DNA of 64,000 nucleotides from Pelomonas sp039929605. Lineage in GTDB: Bacteria; Pseudomonadota; Gammaproteobacteria; Burkholderiales; Burkholderiaceae_C. The position numbers and the translations under genes were made by a program. Below are positions 56,386-64,000 of the stretch, in pieces; positions within the stretch are counted from its first letter, which is position 1, and each line of letters opens with the position of its first letter. The stretch covers positions 1 to 64,000 of the forward strand of contig NZ_JBDSQX010000101.1 in the NCBI RefSeq assembly GCF_039929605.1, read 5' to 3'. The notes under the pieces are model-generated. The model did not search any database, was not told the DNA's origin, and saw nothing but the letters and a program-made list of their open reading frames with translations.

Positions 56386-58494
56386 ATGGACAACAAGCGC
56401 AATCCACGTCGACTGGCCCTGCATCGAGCAGCGATGGCCTGGCTGCTGAGCGGCCTGCTGTGCTGCGCGCTCGGCACGGTGGATGCCCTGGCCCAGCCGG
56501 CGTCTGCCGCGTCAGGGGCGGCGCTGCCTGCCCCCTCGGACGTCCGCGCCATCAGGGCCCGCATCGCTACGGACGACCGCAGGCGGCCCGTCGTTTCGAT
56601 CGAGCTGGCGCAGGAGGCGCTCGCCGATGTTTCGCTGTCCAGCGAGGATCAGCGCTGGCTTCGCTCACGGCTGATCAGGGACCTGGTGCGGATGCACCGC
56701 AACGACGGGGCCCTCGCGCAGGCACAGCTGGGCCACAAGCAGGCCCGCACCCTGAAGGATCAAGTCCACTTCGGCACGCTCGAGTTGCTGGCGCTCAACG
56801 AAGCGCGGCGCTATGACGACTTGCTCAAGCGCTACCAAGGTTTCGCGGCGTCCCTGCCCGCGCTCGCCAACGACACCCAGGACGCAGCCGCCAGCATGGA
56901 CGCCGCCAACGCGTGGCGGCTGGCGGGCTCCGCGCTGCTCGGCACGGGCCGGCTTCCCGACAGCATGAACCTGCTCACCAGCGCCCTGCGCGTCTTCGAC
57001 GCGCGCACCGACGCGGCGTACGAGGTCTCCGAAACGCTGACCACCATGGCCCTCCTGCACTCCCGCTCGGGCCACGTCGATGAAGCGCTGCGCACCGTGC
57101 AGCGAGCCATCGACGGATCGGAGGCGGCCGGTGATCGTTCGAACCTGTCCTCCTACTACCTGCGCAAGGCCTATTTCCTGGGCCTCCTCGACCGCGATAA
57201 CGAACAGCAGGCGACGCTGCTGACGGCCAGGACGCTGGCCCAGGAAGAACTGAGCGACTACAACCTCGCCGTCGCTGCGACCAACCTGGCCGACGTCGCC
57301 TTGAAGAGGCAGGACTACCACGGCACGTTGAAGTATGCGCAGGAGGCCATCCCGCTGGTGGAGCGCTCGGGCGACAAGGAGTCGCTGTGGGTCTGCTGGG
57401 TCAACAAGGGTACCGCGCTAAACCGGTTGGGCCGGCCTGGCGGCATCGAGTGGATCCGCAAGGCGATCGCCGCCTTCGCAACGGCCCCGGGCATGGCGGG
57501 CAACGTTGCGGAAGTGCACGGCCTGCTCGCCGAAGAACTGGCCTTCAACCACGACTTCGAGCCCGCCTACCAGGCCGCGATGCAGTTCCAGCGCCTCACC
57601 GATCAGGTACGCAAGGCGGCGGACCAGAAGCGCATCGCGCAGGCCAACGCTGCCTACGAGAGCGACAAGCGGCAGCGCCAGATCGACACGCTGGAGCAGG
57701 AGCAGCACCACCAGCAAAGCTTTCGCTGGGTGCTGGCGCTGGCGGCGGCGGCGGGGCTGGCGGCGGCCGTGGTTGCGGTCGTCAGCCGCCATCATGTCAA
57801 GCGCGCCTATCGCGCCATGCGCGACATGGCGTTCTCCGACCCGCTGACCGGCCTGCGCAACCGCCGCCACCTCGAGAGCACCGTGGACGAAGACGTTGCG
57901 CAGGCGCTGCGGCTTCGAGCCAGCGCGCAGGGCGACGGCGCGGCGGGCAACACCGATCTCGCATTCATGATGATCGACATCGATCATTTCAAGGCGGTCA
58001 ACGACGTCCACGGTCATGCCGCAGGCGATGCGGTGCTGAAGCAGTGCGCCGCACTGCTGCAACAGCAGTTGCGGGGGTCGGACACCCTGGTGCGCTGGGG
58101 CGGCGAAGAGTTCCTGGTGCTGGCCCGCCTGGCGAATCCGCAGGAAATCCATGCTCTGGCCGAGCGGCTGCGCGTCGGCCTCGCGGCGCACCCCTTCGTG
58201 CTCGGTGACGGGCAGGTCCTGCACAAGACCTGCTCAATCGGCTTTGCCTGCCATCCGTTGGGGGGCGGCAGCCCCGAGCAGCAGGACTGGCATGACACCG
58301 TGTCGCTGGCGGACCAATGCCTCTACGTGGCCAAGGCGAGCGGGCGGGACCTGTGGGTCGGCATCGACCCGCACGGCGCCCGGCAGGTCGAGGATGGCCT
58401 CGACGTGCGGGATCTGCGTGCCGGTGTGGACGCTGGCGTCTGGGCCCTGCGCTGGACCCCGGGCCGGTCGCTGGCCTGGCCATCGGCGGCATGA
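56386..58494 (+). CDS. TPR-containing GGDEF diguanylate cyclase
   Basis: The 702-residue protein has an N-terminal hydrophobic signal or anchor (AMAWLLSGLLCCALGTVDALA), a long helical TPR-like region (about residues 60-420, with ALRTVQRAIDGSEAAGD and YNLAVAATNLADVALKRQDY), a coiled coil, a membrane helix (WVLALAAAAGLAAAVVAVV) and a C-terminal GGDEF domain with RWGGEEF (572-576), preceded by RGSD, an inhibitory-site RxxD. It should be an active, product-inhibited cyclic di-GMP synthase with a periplasmic sensor. The ATG at 56386 gives the proper signal. The lipase-like gene follows by 7 bases. Confidence 0.88.
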   Translation: MDNKRNPRRLALHRAAMAWLLSGLLCCALGTVDALAQPASAASGAALPAPSDVRAIRARIATDDRRRPVVSIELAQEALADVSLSSEDQRWLRSRLIRDLVRMHRNDGALAQAQLGHKQARTLKDQVHFGTLELLALNEARRYDDLLKRYQGFAASLPALANDTQDAAASMDAANAWRLAGSALLGTGRLPDSMNLLTSALRVFDARTDAAYEVSETLTTMALLHSRSGHVDEALRTVQRAIDGSEAAGDRSNLSSYYLRKAYFLGLLDRDNEQQATLLTARTLAQEELSDYNLAVAATNLADVALKRQDYHGTLKYAQEAIPLVERSGDKESLWVCWVNKGTALNRLGRPGGIEWIRKAIAAFATAPGMAGNVAEVHGLLAEELAFNHDFEPAYQAAMQFQRLTDQVRKAADQKRIAQANAAYESDKRQRQIDTLEQEQHHQQSFRWVLALAAAAGLAAAVVAVVSRHHVKRAYRAMRDMAFSDPLTGLRNRRHLESTVDEDVAQALRLRASAQGDGAAGNTDLAFMMIDIDHFKAVNDVHGHAAGDAVLKQCAALLQQQLRGSDTLVRWGGEEFLVLARLANPQEIHALAERLRVGLAAHPFVLGDGQVLHKTCSIGFACHPLGGGSPEQQDWHDTVSLADQCLYVAKASGRDLWVGIDPHGARQVEDGLDVRDLRAGVDAGVWALRWTPGRSLAWPSAA

Positions 58495-58501
58495 TCGGGC
58501 G

Positions 58502-59569
58502 ATGCCCAACCCCCACCTCCTGCGCGGCGCCAGCCGCCTCGCCATCGACGCCACCACCGGCGTCGCCGACCTCGTCGAGGCCATGCATGCCGAGATCACG
58601 CGGCTGCCGCTGACGGCCAAGCGCGAGCGCACCAGCGGTATCACCGGCCTCGTCTACCGCAGCGTGCGCGGCGTGACACGCCTGGTGGGCGGCGGGCTGG
58701 ACCTGGCCCTCGGCGCACTGACACCACTGCTCGGCCAAGCCGACCCCGACCGCGCCAACGCCACGCTGGCCGCCTTGAACGGCGTGCTCGGCGACTACCT
58801 CGAAGCCACCGCCAACCCGCTCGCCACGCCGATGAGCCTGCACCCGCTGATGGGCGGCGCGACGGGAACACCGCTCGTCATGCTGCACGGCCTGTGCATG
58901 AACGAAGCCCAGTGGCGCCGCCCATCGGACGAGAACAGTGCGGACTTCCCCGCCACGCTGGCCGCCCTCGGCTACCAACCACTGGGCCTGCGCTACAACA
59001 GCGGCCGCTCCATCTGGCGCAACGGCGCCGAGCTGGCCAAGCTGCTCGAAAGCATCCCCGGTCCCATCACGCTGCTCGGCCACAGCATGGGCGGCCTGGT
59101 CGCGCGCAGCGCCATAGCACAGGCCGGGCGAAGCCGCTGGCGCAAGCAGTTGCAAGGCCTCGTCACCCTGGGCACGCCGCACCAGGGCGCGCCGCTGGAG
59201 CGCGGCGGCCAGCAGTTGCAGCAGTTGCTGGCCGTGAGCGCCTATTCGCGGCCGCTGGCCGCGCTGGCTGCCAGGCGCAGCGCCGGCATCCGCGATCTGC
59301 GCTTCGGCAGCCTGCTCGAAGCCGATGACGGCAAGACCAGCCGCATCGCCCTGCCGCGCGGCGTGGCTTGCTACGCCGTGGCCGGCAGCCTGCCCAAGGC
59401 GAGCCTGCTGGGCGATGGCCTGGTGACCGTGGCCAGCGCGCTCGGCCAGCACCGCGAGACCGTGCGGCGCCTGGCCTTCACCGACACGGCCAGCTTCCCA
59501 GGCCTCGGCCACCTCGCGCTGCAGACCGATGCCGCCGTGCTGCGGCAACTGCAGGACTGGCTGCGTTGA
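58502..59569 (+). CDS. Lipase-like alpha/beta hydrolase
   Basis: The 355-residue protein has a helical N-terminal ~110 residues followed by a hydrolase core: LVMLHGLCMNEAQW, then the nucleophile elbow LLGHSMGGLVARS and GLVTLGTPHQGAPLE, typical of PGAP1/lipase class enzymes, and a late LGHLAL that likely supplies the catalytic His. There is no signal peptide. It is expected to act on a lipid ester or a polyhydroxyalkanoate-like substrate; none can be named. It follows the GGDEF gene by 7 bases and is likely co-transcribed. Confidence 0.8.
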   Translation: MPNPHLLRGASRLAIDATTGVADLVEAMHAEITRLPLTAKRERTSGITGLVYRSVRGVTRLVGGGLDLALGALTPLLGQADPDRANATLAALNGVLGDYLEATANPLATPMSLHPLMGGATGTPLVMLHGLCMNEAQWRRPSDENSADFPATLAALGYQPLGLRYNSGRSIWRNGAELAKLLESIPGPITLLGHSMGGLVARSAIAQAGRSRWRKQLQGLVTLGTPHQGAPLERGGQQLQQLLAVSAYSRPLAALAARRSAGIRDLRFGSLLEADDGKTSRIALPRGVACYAVAGSLPKASLLGDGLVTVASALGQHRETVRRLAFTDTASFPGLGHLALQTDAAVLRQLQDWLR

Positions 59570-59713
59570 TCAGGGCAGCGGCGCCGGCTTGATCTCTGGC
59601 TTCACTTCCGGCTTCACTTCCGCCTTGGGCCGCGGCAGAAAGAGCTGCAGCGTCAGCCGGGCCGGTGCGTTGGGCGTCGTCATCGTCACGCTGTGCCACT
59701 CGGTGTCGCTCAT
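59570..59713 (-). CDS. Possible small Pro/Lys-repeat ORF
   Basis: This 47-residue frame begins MSDTEWHSVTMTTPNAPARL and ends in a KAEVKPEVKPEIKPAPLP repeat, a low-complexity tail seen in some real proteins. No Shine-Dalgarno sequence is visible. Its stop abuts the lipase-like gene stop. The interval 59570-59899 holds nothing else I can support. Confidence 0.25.
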   Translation of the reverse strand: MSDTEWHSVTMTTPNAPARLTLQLFLPRPKAEVKPEVKPEIKPAPLP

Positions 59714-59899
59714 CAGCGCATATGGCAACTCACTCCTGCAAGGGCAAATGGGCGCCGAGTATGCCGCCCGGTTGTGAGCGAAACGTTGGGCCAATGCCTG
59801 GAAAAGGCCGGTCGCCATCCCCAATGCGAGGTGCGCCGACGCTGGCGATCAGCCCACGCTGCTGTCAACATCGCGCACCATCCCTGCAAGGAACCCACC

Positions 59900-60787
59900 A
59901 TGCACTGTGTTCCACGAGCCGCTCCCTTCCTTGCGCTCCTCGTTGCCGCGTCATTCGCGCAGGCACAGGCGCCGAGTTCGGTCACAGCCGACCTGACGTC
60001 GATCAAGGTCCAGTTGGTGGACCTGACACCCGACGACGGCATCGCCCCCTCGCTGACCATCTCGCAAGGCGGCCACGTGCTGGCGGGCTTGCAGACCGAT
60101 GCGCGGTGGCTGATCGATCCGTCGCCGCTGTACATCGACCAGCGCCTCGCACTGGATTCCTTTGCCTCGGCGCCGCCCGTGGGCGACGGCGCGGTGACGC
60201 TCAGCGTGGCCGGCATCGAGGGCAGCGCCCAACGCGTCGGCAGCGGCTTGTTTGCAGCCGTCACCGGCGGCGAGGCCTTGGCGACCCAGAGCTACGCCTG
60301 GTGGGAGACTTTCAAGACGATCACGCAGGCGCCCGACGGCAGCCCGCAGTGGGCCGGCAGTTTTGAGCTGGGCGCTGGAAGCGCGGTGACGCTGACGGCC
60401 GACTACCGCATGTTCGCCAGCATCGCGGCTGGCCATGGCGGCGCGGCCAGCGCCACCTCCGCGCTGTACGGCTTCGTCGGCACCGCCGGCCTGGATCAGC
60501 TGCAGCGCGACCAAGGCAGTGCCTCCATCGCGGCGCCGGGCGAACAGACGTTTTCGGGCACGCTGACGCTCACGTTGGCCAACTCGTCGGCCACGGCAGT
60601 GCCGGTCTATTTCGGCGCGCAGGCGTCGGTCTACACCGAGGCGACCTCGCCCGTCCCCGAGCCCGGCACGGTGCTGATGCTGCTGGCCGGCGGCTTGTTG
60701 ATCGGCTGGCGCGCGCGGCCAAACCCGCTGACGTGTCGCCGGCTTGACGCCGGCTCGGGGTGCTGCGGCCACAGAATCGCCGTCTAA
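59900..60787 (+). CDS. PEP-CTERM sorted secreted protein
   Basis: The 295-residue protein has a signal peptide (APFLALLVAASFAQAQA) and a C-terminal PEP-CTERM sorting signal: VPEPGTVLMLLAGGLLIGW followed by RAR. Such proteins are cleaved by exosortase and linked to the cell surface or exopolysaccharide. No exosortase gene lies in the window. Unusually, 17 further residues (from NPLTCRRLD) follow the basic cluster; that DNA contains a GCCGGC-TTGAC-GCCGGC hairpin (60738-60754), so the original stop may have been lost. The ATG at 59900 has AAGGA upstream. The beta-rich body has no named domain. Confidence 0.85.
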   Translation: MHCVPRAAPFLALLVAASFAQAQAPSSVTADLTSIKVQLVDLTPDDGIAPSLTISQGGHVLAGLQTDARWLIDPSPLYIDQRLALDSFASAPPVGDGAVTLSVAGIEGSAQRVGSGLFAAVTGGEALATQSYAWWETFKTITQAPDGSPQWAGSFELGAGSAVTLTADYRMFASIAAGHGGAASATSALYGFVGTAGLDQLQRDQGSASIAAPGEQTFSGTLTLTLANSSATAVPVYFGAQASVYTEATSPVPEPGTVLMLLAGGLLIGWRARPNPLTCRRLDAGSGCCGHRIAV

Positions 60788-60801
60788 TGATGGAGACGAC
60801 G

Positions 60802-63027
60802 ATGACCCTGACCCCGGACACCCACTACCGCATCTGCCCGCTGTGCGAGGCCTGTTGCGGGCTGGAGGTGAAGACCGAAGGCGCCCAGGTCATCAGCATT
60901 CGCGGTGCGGCCAACGACGTCTTCAGCCACGGCTACCTCTGCCCCAAGGGCGTGAGCTTGAAGGACCTGCACGAAGACACCGACCGCCTGCGCACGCCGC
61001 TCATCAAGCGCGATGGCAAGTTCGTGCCGGCGAGCTGGGACGAAGCCTTTGCCGAGATCGAGAAGCGCCTGCTGCCCATCCACCGCGAGCACGGGCCGGA
61101 CTCGGTAGCGCTGACCATCGGCAACCCGGCCGCGCACAAGGTCAGCCTGCTGGCCTATACGCCCCGGCTTGTTCGTGCGTTAGGCACGCGCAATGTGTTC
61201 AGCGCCTCCACGCTCGACCAGATGCCCAAGCAACTCAGCGCCGGCCTGATGTTCGGCCACTGGCTGAGCATCCCGCTGCCGGACATCGAGCGCTGCGACT
61301 ACCTGCTGATCCTGGGCGGCAATCCGATGATCAGCAACGGCAGCCTGTGGACGGTGCCCGACTACAGAGGCAAGGCCAAGGCCATGCGGGCGCGCGGCGG
61401 GCGCATCGTCGTGGTGGACCCTCGCCGCAGCGAGACGGCCGCAGCCGCCGACGAGCACCTGCCCATTCGCCCCGGCGGTGATGCGCTGCTGCTGCTGGGC
61501 ATCGCACACACGCTGTTTGACGAAGGCCTCGTCAAGCTGGGTCGACTGGCCGAGCACGTCAACGGCCTCGACGAAGCCCGCGCCGCCGTCGCGCCCTTCG
61601 CGCCCGAGGTCACCGCCGCCGGCTGCGGCATCGCGGCCGAGACGCAGCGCCGCATCGCCCGCGAACTGGCCGCCGCGCCGCGCGCCGCCGTCTACGGCCG
61701 CATCGGCACCTGCACGACGCGCTTCGGCACGGTCAACTCCTGGCTCGTCGACCTCATCAATGTGCTGACCGGCAACCTCGACCGCGAAGGCGGCGCGATG
61801 TTCGCCAAGGCCGCCGCCTTCGCGGCCAACACGCAGGGCAAGGCGGGCAGTGGTAAGGGCATCACGACCGGCCGGCGCAAGAGCCGCGTGTCCGGCGCGC
61901 CTGAGGTCTTCGGTGAGCTGCCCATCACCGTGATGGCCGAGGAGATGGAGACACCCGATACCCCTGAGCAAAAAGGCCAGGTGAGGGCGCTGATCACCAT
62001 CGCCAGCAACCCGGTGCTGTCGTCGCCGAACGGCCCCCGCATCGCGCAGGCGCTGGAAGGCCTGGACTTCATGCTCAGCCTGGACATCTACGTCAACGAG
62101 ACCAGCCGCCATGCCGACGTCATCCTGCCGGGGCTATCGCCGCTGGAGGACCTGCACTTCGACGTCGCCTTCCCGCAGCTCAGCCACCGCAACCACGCGC
62201 GCTTCTCGGGCCCGGTGTTCGATGCCGAAGCCGGCACGCCGCAGGAGTGGCAGACCATCCTCAAGCTCTGCGCACTGCTCGAAGGCCGCGGCGTCGATGT
62301 GGACGTGGGTCAGCTGGACGATGAGGCCATCGAGTCCGACGTGAAGCGCTTTGCGGGCGACAACACGCCCGCCATCCTGAGCGCGCTGCAACCCTGGCGC
62401 GGGCCCGAGCGGCTGATCGACCTGCAACTGCGCGTCGGCCCCTACGGCGACCAGTTCGGCCGCAAGCCCGACGGCCTCAACCTGGCCAAGGTCAAGGCCG
62501 CGAGCACGGTCGAAGGCGGCGGCATCGACCTCGGCGCGCTCACCACCCGCATCCCCGAAGTGCTCCGCACGCCGAGCGGCAAGGTGGAACTGGCTCCGCC
62601 GGCCATCCTGGCCGACCTGGCCCAGGTGAAGGCTGAACCAGCTCCTGAATTCAGCCTCATCGGCCGCCGCGACACGCGCTCGGGCAACAGCTGGATGCAC
62701 AACTTGCCGGTGCTTGCCAAGGGGCCGGAGCGCTGCACGTTGCTGGTCAACCCCGGCGACGCCGATCGTCTGGGCCTGGCCGAGTTCGCCCAGGTGAAGA
62801 GCGCCATGGGCGAATTGATCGCGCGCGTCGAGCGCAGCGCCGACATGAGCCCCGGCGTCGTGAGCCTGCCGCACGGCTGGGGGCATGACCTGGACGGCGT
62901 GTGCCTGAGCGTGGCCCGCGAGCGGCCTGGCGTCAACATGAACGAGCTGCTGGACGACTCGGCGCGTGACCCGCTGAGCGGCAACGCGGTGCTGAGCGGC
63001 GTGGCGGTGGAGATCGCCCCGGCCTGA
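60802..63027 (+). CDS. Molybdopterin oxidoreductase (formate dehydrogenase/BisC-like)
   Basis: The 741-residue protein has the N-terminal [4Fe-4S] motif with Cys12, Cys15, Cys19 and Cys47 (CPLCEACC to YLCPKG), followed by the molybdopterin oxidoreductase body (LILGGNPMISNGSLW, GGRIVVVDPRRSET, HADVILPGLSPLED) and the C-terminal molydopterin-dinucleotide-binding domain (NSWMHNLPVL, LVNPGDADRLGL, VSLPHGWGHD). No Tat signal is visible, so it is cytoplasmic. No selenocysteine or Cys is seen at the usual metal-ligand region. It may oxidise formate or reduce an S- or N-oxide. GGAGA precedes the ATG at 60802; other starts lie at 60787 and 60760. Confidence 0.85.
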   Translation: MTLTPDTHYRICPLCEACCGLEVKTEGAQVISIRGAANDVFSHGYLCPKGVSLKDLHEDTDRLRTPLIKRDGKFVPASWDEAFAEIEKRLLPIHREHGPDSVALTIGNPAAHKVSLLAYTPRLVRALGTRNVFSASTLDQMPKQLSAGLMFGHWLSIPLPDIERCDYLLILGGNPMISNGSLWTVPDYRGKAKAMRARGGRIVVVDPRRSETAAAADEHLPIRPGGDALLLLGIAHTLFDEGLVKLGRLAEHVNGLDEARAAVAPFAPEVTAAGCGIAAETQRRIARELAAAPRAAVYGRIGTCTTRFGTVNSWLVDLINVLTGNLDREGGAMFAKAAAFAANTQGKAGSGKGITTGRRKSRVSGAPEVFGELPITVMAEEMETPDTPEQKGQVRALITIASNPVLSSPNGPRIAQALEGLDFMLSLDIYVNETSRHADVILPGLSPLEDLHFDVAFPQLSHRNHARFSGPVFDAEAGTPQEWQTILKLCALLEGRGVDVDVGQLDDEAIESDVKRFAGDNTPAILSALQPWRGPERLIDLQLRVGPYGDQFGRKPDGLNLAKVKAASTVEGGGIDLGALTTRIPEVLRTPSGKVELAPPAILADLAQVKAEPAPEFSLIGRRDTRSGNSWMHNLPVLAKGPERCTLLVNPGDADRLGLAEFAQVKSAMGELIARVERSADMSPGVVSLPHGWGHDLDGVCLSVARERPGVNMNELLDDSARDPLSGNAVLSGVAVEIAPA

Positions 63028-63144
63028 GCGCACCCTGCAAAGGCGGCGTTATCGCGAAAAACTCACCAAGCACAGTCATCCCAGCTGTGCCTAAACTCGG
63101 TACTCAGCGGATACGCTCAAACGCGTCCTAATGTGGAGCGATGC

Positions 63145-64000
63145 ATGAGTCCTGAAGTTACCGAGCCGCCGGTTGTCCTGTTTGTTGACGACGAGCCGTC
63201 CATCCTCAGTTCACTGCGGCGGCTGTTTCGACCCCAGGGTTACCGCGTGCTGCTGGCCGACGGCGGCAAGGCCGCACTGGCGATGTTGGAGACGGAGCGT
63301 GTCGATCTCATCGTGTCGGACATGCGCATGCCCGAGATGGACGGCGCCGTGCTGCTGGAAAAGGTGCGGGAACGCTGGCCGGAGGTCGTGCGCATCCTGT
63401 TGACCGGCTATGCCGACATCGGCTCGACGGTTGCTGCCATCAACCGCGGCCAGATCCACCGCTACATCGCCAAGCCCTGGGACGACCGCGACCTGCTGAT
63501 GTGCGTGCAGGACGGCCTGGAGCGCCGCCGGCTGGAGCAGGAGAACCGCTCGCTGCTGGCACTGACACGGGTGCAGAACGACGAGTTGCAGGCGCTCAAC
63601 AGCGACCTGGCATCGCGGGTGAAGGCCCGCACCAGTGAGTTGGAGCAGGTCAACGCCATGCTGGAGACCTCGTTCGCGCAGCTGCACGAGAACTTCCTGC
63701 TGTCGATCAACGTGTTCTCGGGCCTCATCGAACTGCGCGGCGGCGGCATGGCGGGCTACTCGCGCGAGGTGGCCGACCTGGCCCGCCGCACCGCGCGCCG
63801 GCTCAAGCTCGGCGCGGCGATGGAGCAGGACATCTACATCGCCGGGTTGCTGCACGAGGTTGGCAAGATCGGCTTCCCGGACACGATGCTGCGCAAGCCG
63901 CTCTCGGCCATGTCCAGCGACGAGCTGGCGCTGTACCGCCGCTACCCGCTCAACGGCGAGGCCGCGCTGCTGCCGCTGGGCCAGTTGCAGCGCGTCGCGC
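63145..64000 (+). CDS. Receiver plus HD-GYP-like protein, cut by window end
   Basis: The visible ~285 residues comprise a receiver domain (VLFVDDEPSIL, phospho-acceptor Asp in IVSDMRMPEMDG, Lys in IAKPWD), a coiled coil (about residues 125-175) and the start of an HD-GYP-like domain, LLHEVGKIGFPDTML. Canonical HD-GYP reads HDxGK; here the Asp is Glu238. The first metal His of the family is replaced by Tyr205 (AGYSREVADLARR). The phosphodiesterase may be altered. GGAG lies seven bases before the ATG at 63145. The gene continues past the window end. Confidence 0.85.
   Translation, partial: MSPEVTEPPVVLFVDDEPSILSSLRRLFRPQGYRVLLADGGKAALAMLETERVDLIVSDMRMPEMDGAVLLEKVRERWPEVVRILLTGYADIGSTVAAINRGQIHRYIAKPWDDRDLLMCVQDGLERRRLEQENRSLLALTRVQNDELQALNSDLASRVKARTSELEQVNAMLETSFAQLHENFLLSINVFSGLIELRGGGMAGYSREVADLARRTARRLKLGAAMEQDIYIAGLLHEVGKIGFPDTMLRKPLSAMSSDELALYRRYPLNGEAALLPLGQLQRVA

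Overview
The window is GC-rich, densely packed chromosomal DNA. Codon use, gene content and intergenic repeats point to a betaproteobacterium of the order Burkholderiales, probably near Roseateles, Mitsuaria or Rubrivivax; this placement is inferred from family resemblance. I saw no rRNA, tRNA, CRISPR array, complete IS element or prophage.

Layout. 0-9.8 kb (minus strand): the conserved ATP-grasp / alpha-E / transglutaminase-DUF2126 cluster, thought to make or modify a peptide, interrupted by a ParD/ParE-like toxin-antitoxin pair and an alpha/beta hydrolase; its last gene is cut off at the window edge by unrelated AT-rich DNA. 9.9-14.7 kb: TonB-dependent receptor with a small secreted partner, M20 amidohydrolase, DUF1415 protein. 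14.9-19.6 kb: response regulator, multi-PAS histidine kinase, vanadium-haloperoxidase-like secreted protein. 20.2-21.0 kb: a 633-bp palindromic repeat cassette. 21.0-26.9 kb: a double-length (fused) UvrA. 27-34.5 kb: signalling genes (two response regulators, a beta-propeller GGDEF protein, a hybrid kinase) and a globin. 34.7-41.7 kb: malonyl-CoA synthetase, repeat array, exonuclease, EcsC-like protein, a two-gene hydroxyproline operon, spermidine-synthase-like protein, DUF1275 membrane protein. 41.8-46.8 kb: small ORFs, POT peptide transporter, methyltransferase, orphan sugar-binding protein. 46.8-50.8 kb: B12-dependent ribonucleotide reductase interrupted by a LAGLIDADG intein, with a LexA-like box upstream. 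50.9-55.5 kb: DUF1134 protein, PilZ protein, and a LytS/LytTR operon holding one active kinase and one apparent pseudokinase. 55.5-56.3 kb: a second palindromic cassette followed by a duplicated fragment of the lytTR gene end. 56.4-64 kb: TPR-GGDEF cyclase, lipase-like protein, PEP-CTERM protein, molybdopterin oxidoreductase and the start of a receiver/HD-GYP-like protein.

Themes. Signal transduction is heavily represented: five response regulators, five kinases or kinase-like proteins, two GGDEF proteins, a PilZ protein and an HD-GYP-like protein. The most unusual structures are the intein placed directly before a catalytic cysteine of NrdJ; two sites where a repeat insertion is bracketed by a duplicated gene end (alpha-E start at 8.2 kb, lytTR end at 55.5 kb); and a pseudokinase translationally coupled to its active paralogue.
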